The notes under the pieces were generated by a model. It made no database searches. It worked only from the letters and a program-made list of their open reading frames with translations, and had not been told where the DNA came from. Shown in pieces: positions 1 through 12,489 of a stretch of DNA of 64,000 nucleotides. A program made the position numbers and the translations under genes. Position 1 is the stretch's first letter; each line of letters begins with the position of its first letter. This stretch comes from Clarireedia homoeocarpa (lineage: Eukaryota; Ascomycota; Leotiomycetes; Helotiales; Rutstroemiaceae), in the NCBI GenBank assembly GCA_001465935.1, contig LNKV01000038.1, positions 814,176 through 878,175 of the forward strand, read 5' to 3'.

Positions 1-1097
1 ACTGGCCTCGCCGGTCTCGGTGGACTTCTTGGTGGACTTGGTGGACTTGGTGGACTCACTGGTGGATTGACTGGTAGCAGTGGTGGGCTTGGAGGATTAG
101 GCGGTCTTACAGGGGGTCTTACAGGCGGAGCATCAAGCGAAGCATCATCTGACGTCTCTGCTCCTGGTCCAGGTCTTCTTCCTGGCAGTGGAAGTTCATC
201 TGCCATTGCTGTTTCTCCACAACCTGTCTCCGCCGTTGTTTCTACTAGTATTTACGTCCCACCGGCAAGTGTATCTGCATCCTATGGCTATGGCTCTGGC
301 TCTGGCTCTGGCTCTGGCTCCGGCTCCGGCTCCGGCTCCGGCTCAGGTGGTAGTCCATCTCTTGGCGGCGGGCTAGGATCGGGTCCTGGTGTCAGCGTAT
401 CCGCTCCCATTCCCCCCGTCTCAGCTACCGGTGGTGTCGGATTCACAACCCCGCTTCCTACTATCTCGGCTACTATCAACCCCGGTGGTCCAATTGGTCC
501 CGTCTTGCCTACTTCTGTACCAGGTGTCGGACTCTGTGCAGCTCAACTTTCTACCTTGACGCTTGTTAGCGCTAGTGTGGGTGTTTCGACTAGTACAGTT
601 ACGAAGCCGGTTACGAATGTGGTGTTGCAGACGATTGTGACGGATTTGGTACAGGTAGTTACAAGATATGATACTGTTACTGTGCCGCAGACAATTGTGA
701 AGACGTCGAAGGTTATTGGAGAGACAGAGCTCCAAGTCTTGGTTACTGTTACTGGTGTGTTTCTCCTTTCTTACTTGCTTCTTTTCGCTTCTTTTTGAGT
801 GCGATTATCATAGGACCTAGATATGGCATGTGGTTATGAATCATGAGGCTAATATGTTGTGCGTGAAAAGATTCGGTCACCAAAGTCAGTGCAGTTTGCC
901 CAGTTACTGCATCTATTCAAACCTCGGTCGCTGGTGGCGTTGGCTCAACCCCTCCTGGTTCAACTATCAGTGTTGGACTTCCTAGTACCGGAGCTGGCAG
1001 CGGCACAGGTAATGGAGGTAGTGGCTCCGGTTCCGGTTCTGGCTCTGGGTATGGAGGATCAGGCAGTGGTGGGAGTAGAGGATACTACGGCTCGTGA
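1..1097 (+). CDS. Gly/Ser-rich low-complexity surface or secreted protein, 3' end of gene
   Basis: The reading frame is open from base 1, so the start lies outside the window. I read two exons, <1..754 and 904..1097, joined over a 149-nt intron (donor GTGTGT, branch CTAAT, acceptor CCCAG); the join carries a Val-Thr repeat across the junction. Exon 1 holds Gly-Leu-rich repeats at the start, a perfect Gly-Ser alternation near bases 297-345, then a Val/Thr/Ser-rich stretch. Exon 2 adds a second Gly-Ser block and ends Gly-Tyr-Tyr-Gly-Ser. Without splicing the frame stops at 798 with a hydrophobic tail that looks like translated intron. This composition is typical of fungal wall-associated or secreted proteins. 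No catalytic domain is visible and no function can be assigned. Confidence 0.65.
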
Positions 1098-1410
1098 ACG
1101 AGTATTATCAACAAGTGAGATGAGATAGTCTGTATACAATGCGGATGTGGATGCTTATTTTGATATGGGTTGAGTCGTCGGATGGAATTACGTAGGAGAA
1201 AATTTGCTACGATTTTTGCTTGGTGCTTGAGTTCTTGGGAGAGATGGAGATGAAGCTGTAATCGCAGTCCTTGCATCGAGAAACGTTGCTTTGTTCGCCC
1301 ATACTAGAGCATTATGTGATCTACGGTGTCTATCGCATCTTCATTTCTTCAAAGGGGAGATATATACTGTCGAAATAGTGAGTTTACCATGATAATTCTT
1401 CGCACATTTT

Positions 1411-2409
1411 TCATTGTACAAGATCTCTATCAGTGAGATCCAGTCTTAGTCTCAATTCCTCTGAAGGCTTCGAACTGAGCGAGCCACCAGGGTGAAACTC
1501 ATCATTGGGATGGATCAGATTTGCCTCAAATGCCAATACAAAAACCGCACTCAAGGCTCGTAGTTCTCCCCTAGAGAATCCCTGACCAATACAATTACGC
1601 GGTCCATGCAGGAAAGTCAGGAGTGAGTAATTACTCTCAGTTCCTCCCGTAGTGTTTGGCTTGTTCGTTATGGGATCAATCCATCTTTCCGGCACAAACA
1701 TCTCCGCTTGTGGGCCCCATATATCTGGAGATCGATTTACTGCCCATAGTGCAAGTATTAGGCGGGTTCCTTTGGGCACATTTTGTCCCATGATGCACGT
1801 ATCGCGGATAGAAACCCGTACGGACACAGGAACCGAAGGGTAGAAGCGAAGCGTTTCGCTGCAGACTTCATTTAAGAGGGGTAGAGATTCCAGAATTAAT
1901 AGAAGATTTTCAAGTCTGGCTATTTTCTCTATTCCACCAGCCGGCAATCCATCACGAAGCTCTTGACGAAGACGGGTTTGCACCTCAGGGTGCTTAGCCA
2001 GCAGGTAGATGGCCTATATAAGTGCGACAGAAACTGTTTCATAGCTAAATCAGGATCGATTCTCAGTTAGCCACTGTGAATATAAAATCGAAATAAAACA
2101 TAAGAGACTTGTTCAAGCAATACTTACCCTGCTGTCAAAAAGTTCAAGGTCTGTTCAATGAGCAAGTCATCAGAGACCTCCCCGAGCTTGATCAACTGTG
2201 AAATAATATCAGGAGGCGTCGCCGAGTCTGTATTCGCATCTTTGGCCCTCTTCTTCCGGATGAATTCTCCGTATACTCGACGAACGGTTCCCGTTGCTGT
2301 GAGAAACCGCTTGGAAATGCTCCAAGGAACATAATCTATCATCCACTCAGGTCCATAGACACTGATCGCAAACAGAAGCGCATTTTCAAACGAGGGAGCA
2401 AAGACACAA
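1411..2409 (-). pseudogene. Cytochrome P450, truncated and broken
   Basis: The C-terminal half of a fungal P450 is clear: K-helix ETLR, the PERW motif, and the haem loop FLHGPRNCIGQGF with its cysteine ligand. Upstream lies the I-helix region, ending LTAG at a good donor (GTAAGT, intron 2045..2127). Two lesions follow. The exon after the intron resumes one base out of phase, and the conserved Trp after Ser-Val-Ala-Leu-Ile is a TAG at 2014-2016 (TGG to TAG, a RIP-type G-to-A change). Coding similarity fades upstream just before 2410, where a transposon target duplication begins, and the N-terminal half is missing. It would have been a membrane-bound haem monooxygenase of unknown substrate. Confidence 0.8.
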
Positions 2410-2417
2410 GGTGTAGG

Positions 2418-2946
2418 CAGTGTTGTCAGTAGTGTAAACCTTGTAAACTAGCGCAGTTTAAGGGCATTCTCAAACGTACAGCAGTGCGTTTGAGGGGTCA
2501 CAAAACAGACAGAGCGTAGTGTATACAAACGGCTGTATCGTGGCAGTATATTATTAAAACGCCAAGAAAAGGAATATAATTTAAATTCAAGCAATATCTA
2601 CAGTTCTACTACCCAGATCAGTAGCTCTCCTCGTTAGGATCACTCCTGTACAATAATTCCTCAAAACTCGATATACCTAAGTACAATTTTAAACACTTAA
2701 GCGTATCCAATAATACTATTCCTATTCTAGTAAGAGTAATCTTTGTAGCTGAAAAGGTTATATAATTTACCTCCTCTGCCTACGTTATCGCTGTATACTT
2801 AGTATACAGCCAGTGTATACCGTTTTTGAGGATATAAAACTGTTTATACTATCAGTTTCAATATCATAAACTACACAGAATCCACTATAACACTAGCGCA
2901 CACGGTGGGCATGCACTATTGTACGGGCACACTACTGACAACACTA
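2418..2946. mobile_element. hAT-like miniature transposon (MITE), 529 bp
   Basis: The ends are inverted repeats sharing AGTGTTGTCAGTAGTGT exactly, preceded by C on the left and T on the complementary right end. They are flanked by 8-bp direct repeats GGTGTAGG (2410-2417) and GGTGTAAG (2947-2954) with one G/A mismatch. An 8-bp duplication and a CAGTG-type terminus suit the hAT superfamily. Inside is a perfect 8-bp inverted repeat, CTCAAACG...CGTTTGAG, near 2471-2497. There is no coding capacity, so it is non-autonomous. It abuts the broken end of the P450 remnant. Confidence 0.65.
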
Positions 2947-2954
2947 GGTGTAAG

Positions 2955-4359
2955 TAATCTATTTTTCATTTTTTATCTTACCTCGTCATTCCAACGTACT
3001 CTTGAACCCATACAAAAGTTGTGAATAATCAGGTCACAATACCAGTCGATACCTACTCTATGCAACGTCAGACTACGCAGACCGCGTCTCACAGGTGGTC
3101 ATTGCTGGACTCATATACAAGTACAACTTTCAATTGATGGACCCGAAATCCAAATTCGAACAACGTGCCTTATCTGGGATGCTCTGGTCATACCCAGAAT
3201 CTATTGTCAAGGTCTCTCCACGGTTTGTGGCGCCGTAAGTGGTTGATACGGCGGTAGAGACTGAGCTGCTTCAGTGTTACTAACCGTAAGGCTTGAGGAG
3301 TTGGATATGATTGACCATTGGTCTTGGCACTGGTGTTATCAACGGGCCGCGCAGATACGTTTAAGCCTCACACGTATCGAAGGGACTACTATAACTACGA
3401 GCACACGAATGTAAGAAGGAGTTTCAAATTAGATGCCGTTTGGTGTTTGTGGTGCACTAGTGTTTGTGAAAAGGAGAAAAGGGGCTGAGTCATGCTAACC
3501 AAATCTGGAATCGCGATGACTAATAGGATTTGGATAAATACAGTAAGGTTAAGCTATGGCTTTATGCACTGGTTTCCGAACGCTAGTTGGAACAACGCGC
3601 GTTTGACTGATTTTTCATTATTGTCAATGGCATTTGAGAATTCTCTTCGATCGCTGGATATTTCTTCTTCAGCTCAGCCTTTCATCTGACATCGCCTCAA
3701 TTGATTTTCAAATTACGAGACCGCACATTCGAGACTGTCGTCTCATATTCGTGCTTCTGTCAGGGGAATGTCAGTTCCCAACACACGTTTAGGGGCCACA
3801 AGTGTGGAGAAGTACCGCATCAATGAGCATAAGTCATGTAGAAACATTGCTATCCTATCAAGAAAATTGACGATAACCGTCAATCATGTTTCAACCAATT
3901 TATTTCTCGTCGTGTCTTACTTCTCCTAATATGGATGGAAACATGCGTGCACAATGTAATACTTTTCGCAGGTCAAACCATGCGCGGAGAGCCCGTCCTA
4001 CTGTTTTTACATTAACCTCTGTCCTGGCTCCCTATCATAACAAATTTGTCTTCGTACCTTTGTTCATAGATATTTCCCTTCATAGAGTCATATGCAGGGA
4101 TAGTGTGAGGCAGACAACAGACTCCGTGCGACCGTCATTGCGGAATTTATTTTAATACAATGATTCAAACTCAGGAGTACCTGGCCGGATTTGCGCACCG
4201 CCGCTGATGTTACGCGCGTACCAACTTCAAACTTAACTTAATCATTATGTTCCCTAGGAAATATTCTTTTAAAAAGATTTCCAGGCTATAGAAGAAGGAA
4301 CTTGCTACTCGGACATTGAGAGATCCCAAGATCCTAACGCCTCGGTCAAGTTTAAAGTT
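2955..4359. other. Intergenic, no gene recognised
   Basis: About 1.4 kb with only short, unconvincing open frames and no family motifs. The missing N-terminal half of the P450 could not be found here in any frame. The last few hundred bases should contain the promoter of the transporter-like/DUF3431 gene. Confidence 0.5.
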
Positions 4360-6739
4360 ATGGAGAACAAGAAACCTGGTCTCTTTAAGGAAACTTATAC
4401 CCCTATTGATGATATCGATGTTGAGGACGTCGCAGACCATGAACAATCAAGGTGTGGTAACTCAAGTGGCTGCGAGAATGAAAGGGAGTTCGACAGAATA
4501 AGAGCAGTGTATGTCGTTGACACAACCCCAGGATATAACATGCTCGAGTAATACTGACGAATGACCATTAAATAGTGTTTGGATATTCTGCTCATCTGCG
4601 GCGATATATACCAGTAAATATTTAATGGTAGCACATGGCTTTCGTAAGTAGATCAGTCTCACTGTTACCTCTCGACCTTCTAGCTAACACGGTTCCAGAT
4701 TATCGTATGACAACGACTCTCAGCGACATCCTTGTGTACACGCTAATTGTTCTACAGCACTTGTGATCTCTACTCTTTACTTCACTGGACTTCTGTTGGC
4801 GTACACAGCCATCACATGTAGTACTTTATGTCATGCCGGATTTGGATCAACGACCTACCCTTGGTCAACAAAAGATTCCACGAAAAGAGGCAAGGTGAGC
4901 GGTTTGTCGCCGGATAGAACCTGGATATGGATGGTACCTGTGGCAATGGCTGCAGCATTGGCATTGCCATTTTTCACTGAAGCACTTTTGCACATGCCTA
5001 GTTTACCAGTGGTAGTCATGCTCTTCGTACGTTACGATCCCGTCGAAATCCTATAAAATGTAACTAATAAAGCCCAGCCAATCAGTTTTGCCACAGAGTC
5101 TCTTCTTTGTTTCATGTTCTCAGTCTGCTCTCCCGCCAGATCTGACAGACGTTTATCGCCCGAGACATTCTGTGCTATCTTTACCACAGCACTGGTTCTA
5201 TACAACGAATACCGTCTTACGGTTGCAGGAATCTTGTTTAGTTGCGGAGCATATATCTCCGTTGGAGTATGTCGAGCCTCGCTTTCGATAGCATCACAAG
5301 CAATTGCGGATGAAAATGCACGATCGAAAAGCTACCACGAGTTTGTACTTATGACCATGATTTATGGTCTGATGTTCAGTGCATTTGGTGCAATTAAGTT
5401 TGAATTACAGATGCTGAATTCTTTTCCAGAATCTGCCCCAAGGTTAACAATACTTCTTGGCATCATTTTCACAATCGGTGCATGTTTTTCGGGTACCACT
5501 TTACATGTATATACGCCAGTTCGCTCTTCTTCCATCGATGTTGTTCGCTCCGGTGTATCTCACCATATGTCAGATGTGGTGGCCTCATTTACGGTTACAG
5601 CATTGATATTACTGGCAACGCTAGCAATCAAACCATTGGCTGTTGTCTCATGGGTACAGATCGCAAGCTACCTTTCTGCCGTCGTATGTCTAGCTGGGTT
5701 TTCACGAGCGCACAACACCGTAGAAGATGCCTCTAACATCGCTCGAAAGTGGCTTCAAAATCTTCCATACATCGGCCGAGAGATCACCCAAGCTCATTCC
5801 AAAATCAGCAAATGTTGCAGTATACTCACTATCCTTCTCACTACAGCTCTTACTGCGACTCTTATATCCAGTCTCTCTCACCTCCGCCTCAGGACCCTCT
5901 CCCCCGGTCTTCCCACCACACTCGACGAAACCTACACCCCTTCACGCTCCTCCTTTGATATAGTAATCAGTGCCTATTCCGAAACCCCCTCCTCCATTGC
6001 CCACATGCTCACCTCCATAAAATCCACCTCCTACCTCTCGACCCTCGACCCACGTGCCATAATCTACACCAAAAACCCCACCGCCTCTCTCCCGTACCTA
6101 CAAGAAGCCACCGGCGCCGACATCGTCCAGCGACTTCCGAATCTCGGCCGCGAAGGCGCAACTTTCCTACATCACATCGTGAATAACTGGGACAACCTCG
6201 CCGAGAAAACCATGTTCATCCAAGCGCACCCGCACAACATGCGCGAGCTACTTCCACGCATCAACTCGTATCTTATGCCGGAGACGGGGATGCTCAGTCT
6301 CTCTTTTTCGGGCGAGACGTGTTCATGTAGGAACTGCGGAGATTACTTTGGCTGGAGGGACAACTGGTCTGTGGTACCTAGCTTGTATGAGAGTGTATAT
6401 GGGAAAGAATGCGACGATGATACAGAGGTGCTGCTTAGCTACAAGGGACAGTTTGTTGCGTCAGCGAAGAGGATTAGAGGGGTAAGGAAAAGTGTGTATG
6501 AGGGGTTGTTGGAGACGATTACGAGTGAGAGTGGGTGGAGTCATGATGAGCGGTTTGTGAGTGAAAGTGACTCGCCTGATAATCCAGATTTTGGGTTCAC
6601 AGTCGAAAGAGTCTGGGGTTTGCTGATGCAGTGTGCGATGGATGAGAGGGTGGAGACGAAGTGTCCGTCTTTGTTGAGTGGAATGGGATGGGGTTGGGAT
6701 GTGGCGGACTGCCAGTGTTTGGATGATGTGGGTGCTTAG
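4360..6739 (+). CDS. Polytopic membrane protein fused to a C-terminal DUF3431 domain
   Basis: Three exons, 4360..4508, 4699..5026 and 5078..6739, give 712 residues. Intron 1 has donor GTATGT and CTAAC before CCAG; intron 2 is 51 nt (GTACGT, CTAAT, CCCAG). A polar N-terminal tail (residues 1-70) precedes about ten hydrophobic segments resembling drug/metabolite or nucleotide-sugar transporter folds (about 75-430). From about residue 460 comes the soluble DUF3431 domain, with the family-like NxGREGxTxLHHIVxNWDNL and QAHPHN stretches. DUF3431 has no settled function; its acidic and His motifs and wide presence in fungi suggest glycan or lipid-linked chemistry, but that is inference. The last TM segment would place the domain on one face of an endomembrane or the plasma membrane. 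Confidence 0.8.
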
Positions 6740-7499
6740 TGATCTCCTGTTTTTCATTGGTTTTGATATGCGGTATACATTCGGAGTTCGTATTGGAAGC
6801 TATAGTTCCCACGAGAACATGAAACGGCGTCTGGAGGGTCGGGACTGATACCATATAGAATGCCATTAACTATATCTAGATCTTATTATAGCTTTATATC
6901 TTTAGAACGATAAGAGGGGCTTTGGTAGAGTCCCATCACTGGGCAACCTCACCCTACATTTTAATATGTTTATTCCATTGTCGGTACTTTCGCCCTGTTC
7001 GTTCATCTCTATGCAGTGTCGAGTAACAATTTCGATAGACGAATCGGACGTAAGGAACGAACGAACAGACATATGTAAGCTTCCTATAAAAATCATGAAG
7101 TCTCAAATATTTGGATCTTAACGTACACTGCCACTGTCTAACATTCGATGTAATAGGAAGGTTCTCCCGAGGTAGCTGCGCCGACAGGTCACCTGTGTAA
7201 GACGAAGCACGAAGCAGATATAAATGAGCTTGGTATAAGTATTTTGTTATTCTTCCTTTCCTACATAATGTACATAGCTTTGTGATCGCAATAAGAAACA
7301 GTCGTCGAAGGTCGTGATTCATTCGATTGTTGCACACCATAACTCCTGGCCCAGCCCATATTCTACACTATGCAGCGCATAGCCCCTAATACGAAATAGT
7401 CCAATCAAAAACCTCGGTCGTAAGCATGCATATTCGTACCCCTTCCCTGGTCGTGGTTCACGTCCTGTCCGAACAAAATATCGCTTCGTCTCCGCATCA
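6740..7499. other. Intergenic region between convergent 3' ends
   Basis: It lies between the stop of the DUF3431 gene and the stop of the aquaporin on the other strand, so it holds two 3' untranslated regions. No coding similarity is seen. Confidence 0.5.
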
Positions 7500-8601
7500 T
7501 CACACCCATTGTGGGAATCCAACAGCATCATTCGGCCCAAAATTACTCCTCCTAAACTTCCCCCTATACATAACCTCCGGCGCGCGGTCCGTATCCCTAT
7601 TTCCTCCCCTCTGTTCATCACTAATATACCTTGCTTTCTTCTCGTCCATGACATACGCATCCAACCCACTCAATCTCCACCAATCACTTTTCTCAATTTT
7701 CGGCGAGCCACTCCCATAATTTCCCCTCAATACGATCGGCAGACCACGCAACGTCTCCAATATAAGATCCGCCTGATTCACCGATAGTGTCATCTCTGAC
7801 TTCTCCTTATCTGCGTCGCCTCCCACTAATTCGTATTCCATCGCTTTGAGACCGAGATACAGGGCTGCGGCAAGCATAGCACCAAGAACTGGGCCGAACC
7901 AGTATATCCAATGGTATGTAGGGAAAGATAGGTTTGCAAAGGCGGGAGAGAAGGCTCGAGCAGGGTTGATGCCAGCACCGGTCCAGAAAATCCCGACGAG
8001 ATGGCCGATGAAGAGGGAAAAGCCGATTCCAATTGGTGCGACGAAGGTAGACTTGGTTTTCTCGGCGACAAGCATAAGGATTGTGATGATGAGCATAAAT
8101 GTTAGAAGCATTTCGATGAAGAGACCCTGGACTGTTGATGGAATATGTGAGCAATCAGCAATGCAACGGTTCTGGATAGAACCTACCTGGGGTTACACCC
8201 GGTCCCAGCGACACTGCAAATAGTATATCTTCTCCCGGAATGATAGCTTTGACGGAAAGAGCAGCAAATGTTCCTGCAATGAGCTGAAGAGGAACGAGAA
8301 GCGCTGCTTTTACGGGCGGTACTGCGCCGATAAGTACCAAAGCGAAGGTAACAGCGGGGTTGAATTGTCCTCCACTAACACGAAAGAAAATCCAGACATT
8401 CGCTGCAAGGCTAGCGCCGAATCCTAGGGCAATATAAAGGAGCACCGATGTATTCGTCGCGTTGGGGGTAAGAGGTGTTGTTCCATTTGGCTGGTTGGCT
8501 GTCTGCGCAGCCGCAAAGGCGAAGAACAGGAAGAGATATGTCCCGACAAATTCTCCTATGGCAGAAACCCAGTAGTCTCTCGCCGTCGCTCCAAGCCCCA
8601 T
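7500..8601 (-). CDS. Aquaporin (MIP family), orthodox water-channel type
   Basis: Two exons, 8187..8601 and 7500..8131, are joined over a 55-nt intron (GTAGGT...CAACAG) and give 348 residues. The MIP signature is complete: first half-helix GGQFNPAVT and second GAGINPARAFSPAF, in a six-helix plan with TM6 at IYWFGPVLGAMLAAALYLG. The residue after NPAR is Ala, not the Asp usual in aquaglyceroporins, so water rather than glycerol is the likelier substrate. A polar C-terminal tail of about 120 residues follows TM6; long cytosolic tails are common in filamentous fungi and may carry gating or sorting signals. Location is probably the plasma membrane. It converges with the DUF3431 gene. Confidence 0.92.
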
Positions 8602-11023
8602 AATGGCGCCGGTGATACTTCCTCGCTTAGAAGCCCCAAGTATTAAGGCCTGTGGTATATATTCAACCCACTTGTTTCTTCAACGTAAATGAGAGCGAAG
8701 AACTATAGAAAACAGAATATTATAAAGAACTATACAAGGAATGATTTATAGGAGCGGAGAAGAGGGGCTGCAGGAATTGGAGAGGAGGAGGTTCTTTATG
8801 CAGTTCTTGTTGTCGTCGTGGATTGGGTTCCTGGCCTCTGATCCTCTAGACAAGATGCTAGAAAGATGACATGCCTACAGTATATTCACCACGCAATGAT
8901 ATGGTATAAGCCTGCAGAAAGGTTGCATGACGGTATGTGCTCGAAACTCCACGATTCGGGATGAAGTATCAATTATTGCTACGGCAATGGCTTATCTCGG
9001 GCCGGCAATAATTGTCAGGATCCAGCACCCAAGGTGACGATCATTAGGTCCCTTCAGCAAGTAGCAGGGCCACGTAAAACGTCCACCAGTTTGATGTCAT
9101 GGGATGTTCCAAAGCTAGGAAGAGAATGTAGCCGATGATAACGAATGTTATTGCCAGAAAATGTGCTAAAATACTGACGCAGAGAAGTAGTCGGGAAAGA
9201 ACATATCCCTACAAATCCCTCGCAGTGGCGGATGAAGCAATGTAGCATATCGCATGAAATACAACTGAGGCGAAAGAAAATCGGCTGGGATGTGTAGCTG
9301 ATATGAAGCGGTCAGACCTTGAGATATCAAACGTGGAGGGCTAGCCAGTTTCAACACCAAGAGGAAGTAGGAATGAGAACAAATGATAGGGCATATGAGG
9401 GACTTTCCAAATGTTGGCCCAGGTTCTTCTTTTGATGTTTTCGCAGAGTTTTCCATATGGACATTGGAGTTAACCTGCATTTCGCAGTGACACTTGCGTG
9501 TAAGACGTCATCTGAAGAACATAACGCCACAGTGTCAGTAGAAACACTATTTTCTGTCGGATATAGTGGACACTTCTTCTTGAGGATCTGAAGTACACCA
9601 AATCACCATGCAAAATCTGAAGATAAGTCCAATTTTCCGGGCCTGGCTATCTTCATAAAATGCAGTTTCCACGGTAGGCTGCTCTCTAGCTGCTGTTTGT
9701 AAATTTGTCCACGCCTCCTTTCTTGCTGCAAAGCAGTATTCTAGGCGAGCAGCTGCTTCCAAAAATGCGCAGCCTAATCCCACTAGCACAAGACACTTTT
9801 CACCTCTATCAGGGCCTTGTTCGCCTGCATTTGACAAAAACACACAACTCCTACTCCTAAACCAAAAAAATTTCTCAGATTTTGCCTCGCTTCACCTCAT
9901 GACTGGCTGTTAGATCATCACCCAAGTGGACGACGAACTCTCGTTGAATTTAATACTCGCCTCGTGGTTTTAAATCTTGGCAACATCCATTGCCTACGGA
10001 TGGTAGTGTTTCTCGTCGTTAAATCATAGGAAACAAACGTTAACCAATCATAGTTGAATTGGATAGGTGTCAGATGGACCATGTATTCTCGTTACTCATG
10101 TAATAATCGAAGATATCTGCTGCGTTTTCAGCTTGAATAGAGTTAGCTCCGCTTTGTGTGGTTTGCGCTTGGTTAGCACATTGTCTAGCAAACTCTCGGA
10201 CGGAAAAATGGTTACGTTATTTGATTCTCGCCGACCCCTTCGAGGGACCATGCTGAATGCACGCACCATTGAGTTGAGATAATCAATAAGAGGATAAGCT
10301 GCGGTTGCCAAACATACAGCAATCGTGTTCTCCAGTCTTCTTTGTTAACATTTGCAACAGGGGTAGGCGATTAACACTTCCATATTTGTACTTCCTCGAG
10401 TCGCCAATTTTTCTTCGAAGCCTGTCGGTTTCTAGTAAATGTGTGCATGCTTCGAATGTTGTGTAAATAAGCACCTAAATATTCCCAGTCGGACGAGAGC
10501 CTCTGTGAATAAAACAGTCCCACTCACAAGCAAGGCTTGATTGGAGGTTAGAACTTATCCCCGGTTCGTTATTTTGCTCGGAACCATATATTGTCTTTAT
10601 GTGCGATGTTGGCGTTGAGGTATGATATCAGACCTAGAGAGGGCACATCGACACATCCTGGCACGGATGGTCACGATGTGACACTCAATATACATCCGCC
10701 AAAGCAGAAAATTACGGTAGGTGTCCAGGCAAGGAAAGAGCGGGTGCACTGAACATGGAGTTTAAATATCTTAAACTTTGATCACTTTGATGTTTCTTGT
10801 GTGATAGACTTATTTATATCGTTGAAATCTCCTAGGGCATCGGTGTGGTCAAATTTAAGATCAATCAAAGTATCTAACCCTCCATTAGTTTCTGACCAAT
10901 ACACGAGTCATAATGTGACGCAATCCAACTCTGCGATGCTGAGATTATTATCCAACCATTTCAAGATAAATACTAATAGAATCTTCCCATTCTATCAATT
11001 GAAACCAGGCCTACGGGTAAAGA
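8602..11023. other. Intergenic, possible decayed or unrecognised minus-strand reading frames
   Basis: This 2.4-kb stretch has only short frames. The best are on the minus strand: a 98-residue frame at 9547-9843 and a 104-residue frame at 9166-9480. Neither shows a known motif or convincing splice partner. The right part should include the 3' end of the GPCR gene, the left part the aquaporin promoter. Confidence 0.4.
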
Positions 11024-12489
11024 TTATACCCAATCACTACCGACCATCTCCCTCAACTCCAACAAGCTCTCACCACCACTCACAGCAACCCGAACACCTC
11101 CTTTGCTAGACAACCTCCTCGAAATCACACCCTCATTCAACCCCATATTTTTCTTCCCTTTGCTCCTATTGCCCAGTCCCCGATCATCTACGTCAAAAAG
11201 CCCGAGAAACCCACTTACCCATCCGGCGATCATCCCCAGCATGTCCACGGACCAGCTCTTCAATCTCCCACCCTTCATAAACCTCCATCCCGTCTTCACC
11301 TCCCCCCTGTTCGTATACACATAAATAAGACCATTCCAAAACCCCTGCATCGGCAAAACAATCACTGATGTATACTCCAGTCCCAGATTGACTTCCCCCG
11401 GATGTAATAACGTATATAACCTATTCGCCGAGCTTGGCACCCAAGTAACCATCATGGCAATAAAATACAAAATTGCGACGCGTGCGTATGACCAGGCTGC
11501 TGCCTTCGCCGCATTACTACATTTTGGGCAAGCGGACATGGCTGAATGGGGTACCGCTGTGCTAGTGACCGTAGAAGAAATTGCGTCCGCGACTGATGGG
11601 AGGTGGAGCTCGCTACTGGTGATGGTAATACTGTAGCGTCGGACGGCATTTTCTTCTGCTAGTCCAGCGACTTGAATCTCGTTAACTTCGCGCGTCATTT
11701 GTACACGGATTGATTTCACTGAGTCGAGTGATCCGACGCTGATTCCTTGGTCTTCAACGGCTTTGGCTAGATCGTGGAGTTCTCTCCAGCTGTTAAAAAT
11801 TCGTTTACCGGAGATTATGTAAAGAATTGTGACTACGACAATAATGATCCTATTTGGTATCAGAATTTTCATCGTGAAGAGCTGTACAGATGAGGAGAGG
11901 ACTTGCCAGACAGGTGCATAAAATGCATATATTCTCCATTCACCCCACTTCGGTGACACCCAACACCACGATGTAGCGTTGCCGTACATGCGTCCCTGCT
12001 CTAGGTTATGTGTGTACAGAAACGCCCAAGCAGGTATGTAAGGTATTCCATAACAGAGGAGGATATACCAGGGTTCCATAGTGCGAATATCTTCTGAGGT
12101 CCAGTTATGTGTAAAGGTAAAGTGAACGTTAAGAGCCATTGCTAGAGTCCAATTTGCATCGGCTGGCATGAACCTAGCATTTTTGTTAGTTGATGTGCGT
12201 TCATGTAAAGGGAGGCGATTACTCACCATTGAATGAGGAAAGCCTGCACTTGACAGAGCGGCCCATTGGAATCTACCAAAGCTGCTCGACTTACAAAAGT
12301 CGCAACGTTACTCACCATATTACCCAATGTTGCCAAGAAAATCAGCCTGTTGACAGGTTTTTCCGAAGATCTCGAACATATCCAGTGAACGATGACGAGA
12401 AGTGATGCGCAGGCGGAGATAGAAGAGGTAACCCTAGCCACAATTGGCAGCATTCTGAGGTGATATTCAATAACTTCGAGGTTATGCAT
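11024..12489 (-). CDS. cAMP-receptor-like seven-helix GPCR
   Basis: Exons 12227..12489, 11907..12173 and 11024..11849 give 451 residues. Intron 1 is 53 nt (GTGAGT, ACTAAC, GCTAG). Intron 2 (11850..11906, 57 nt) has the rare GCAAGT donor of GC-AG introns. It contains no stop, but splicing it out joins FYAPVW to IIIVVVTILY, giving the continuous TM5 expected in this family, whereas retention adds 19 foreign residues. Hallmarks of the fungal cAR-like (GprH/Crl) group are the FLIQWFMPADANWTLAMALN region around TM3, YGIPYIPAWAFLY in TM4, and WCW in the second outer loop. A long third cytosolic loop (residues about 190-270) precedes TM6-TM7. It should sense an external nutrient or signal and couple to a heterotrimeric G protein at the plasma membrane; the ligand is unknown. 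Confidence 0.85.

Noticed and set aside
288..479. Minus-strand frame with a long Glu-Pro alternation
   Set aside because: It is the antisense of the Gly-Ser coding repeat and has no independent support.
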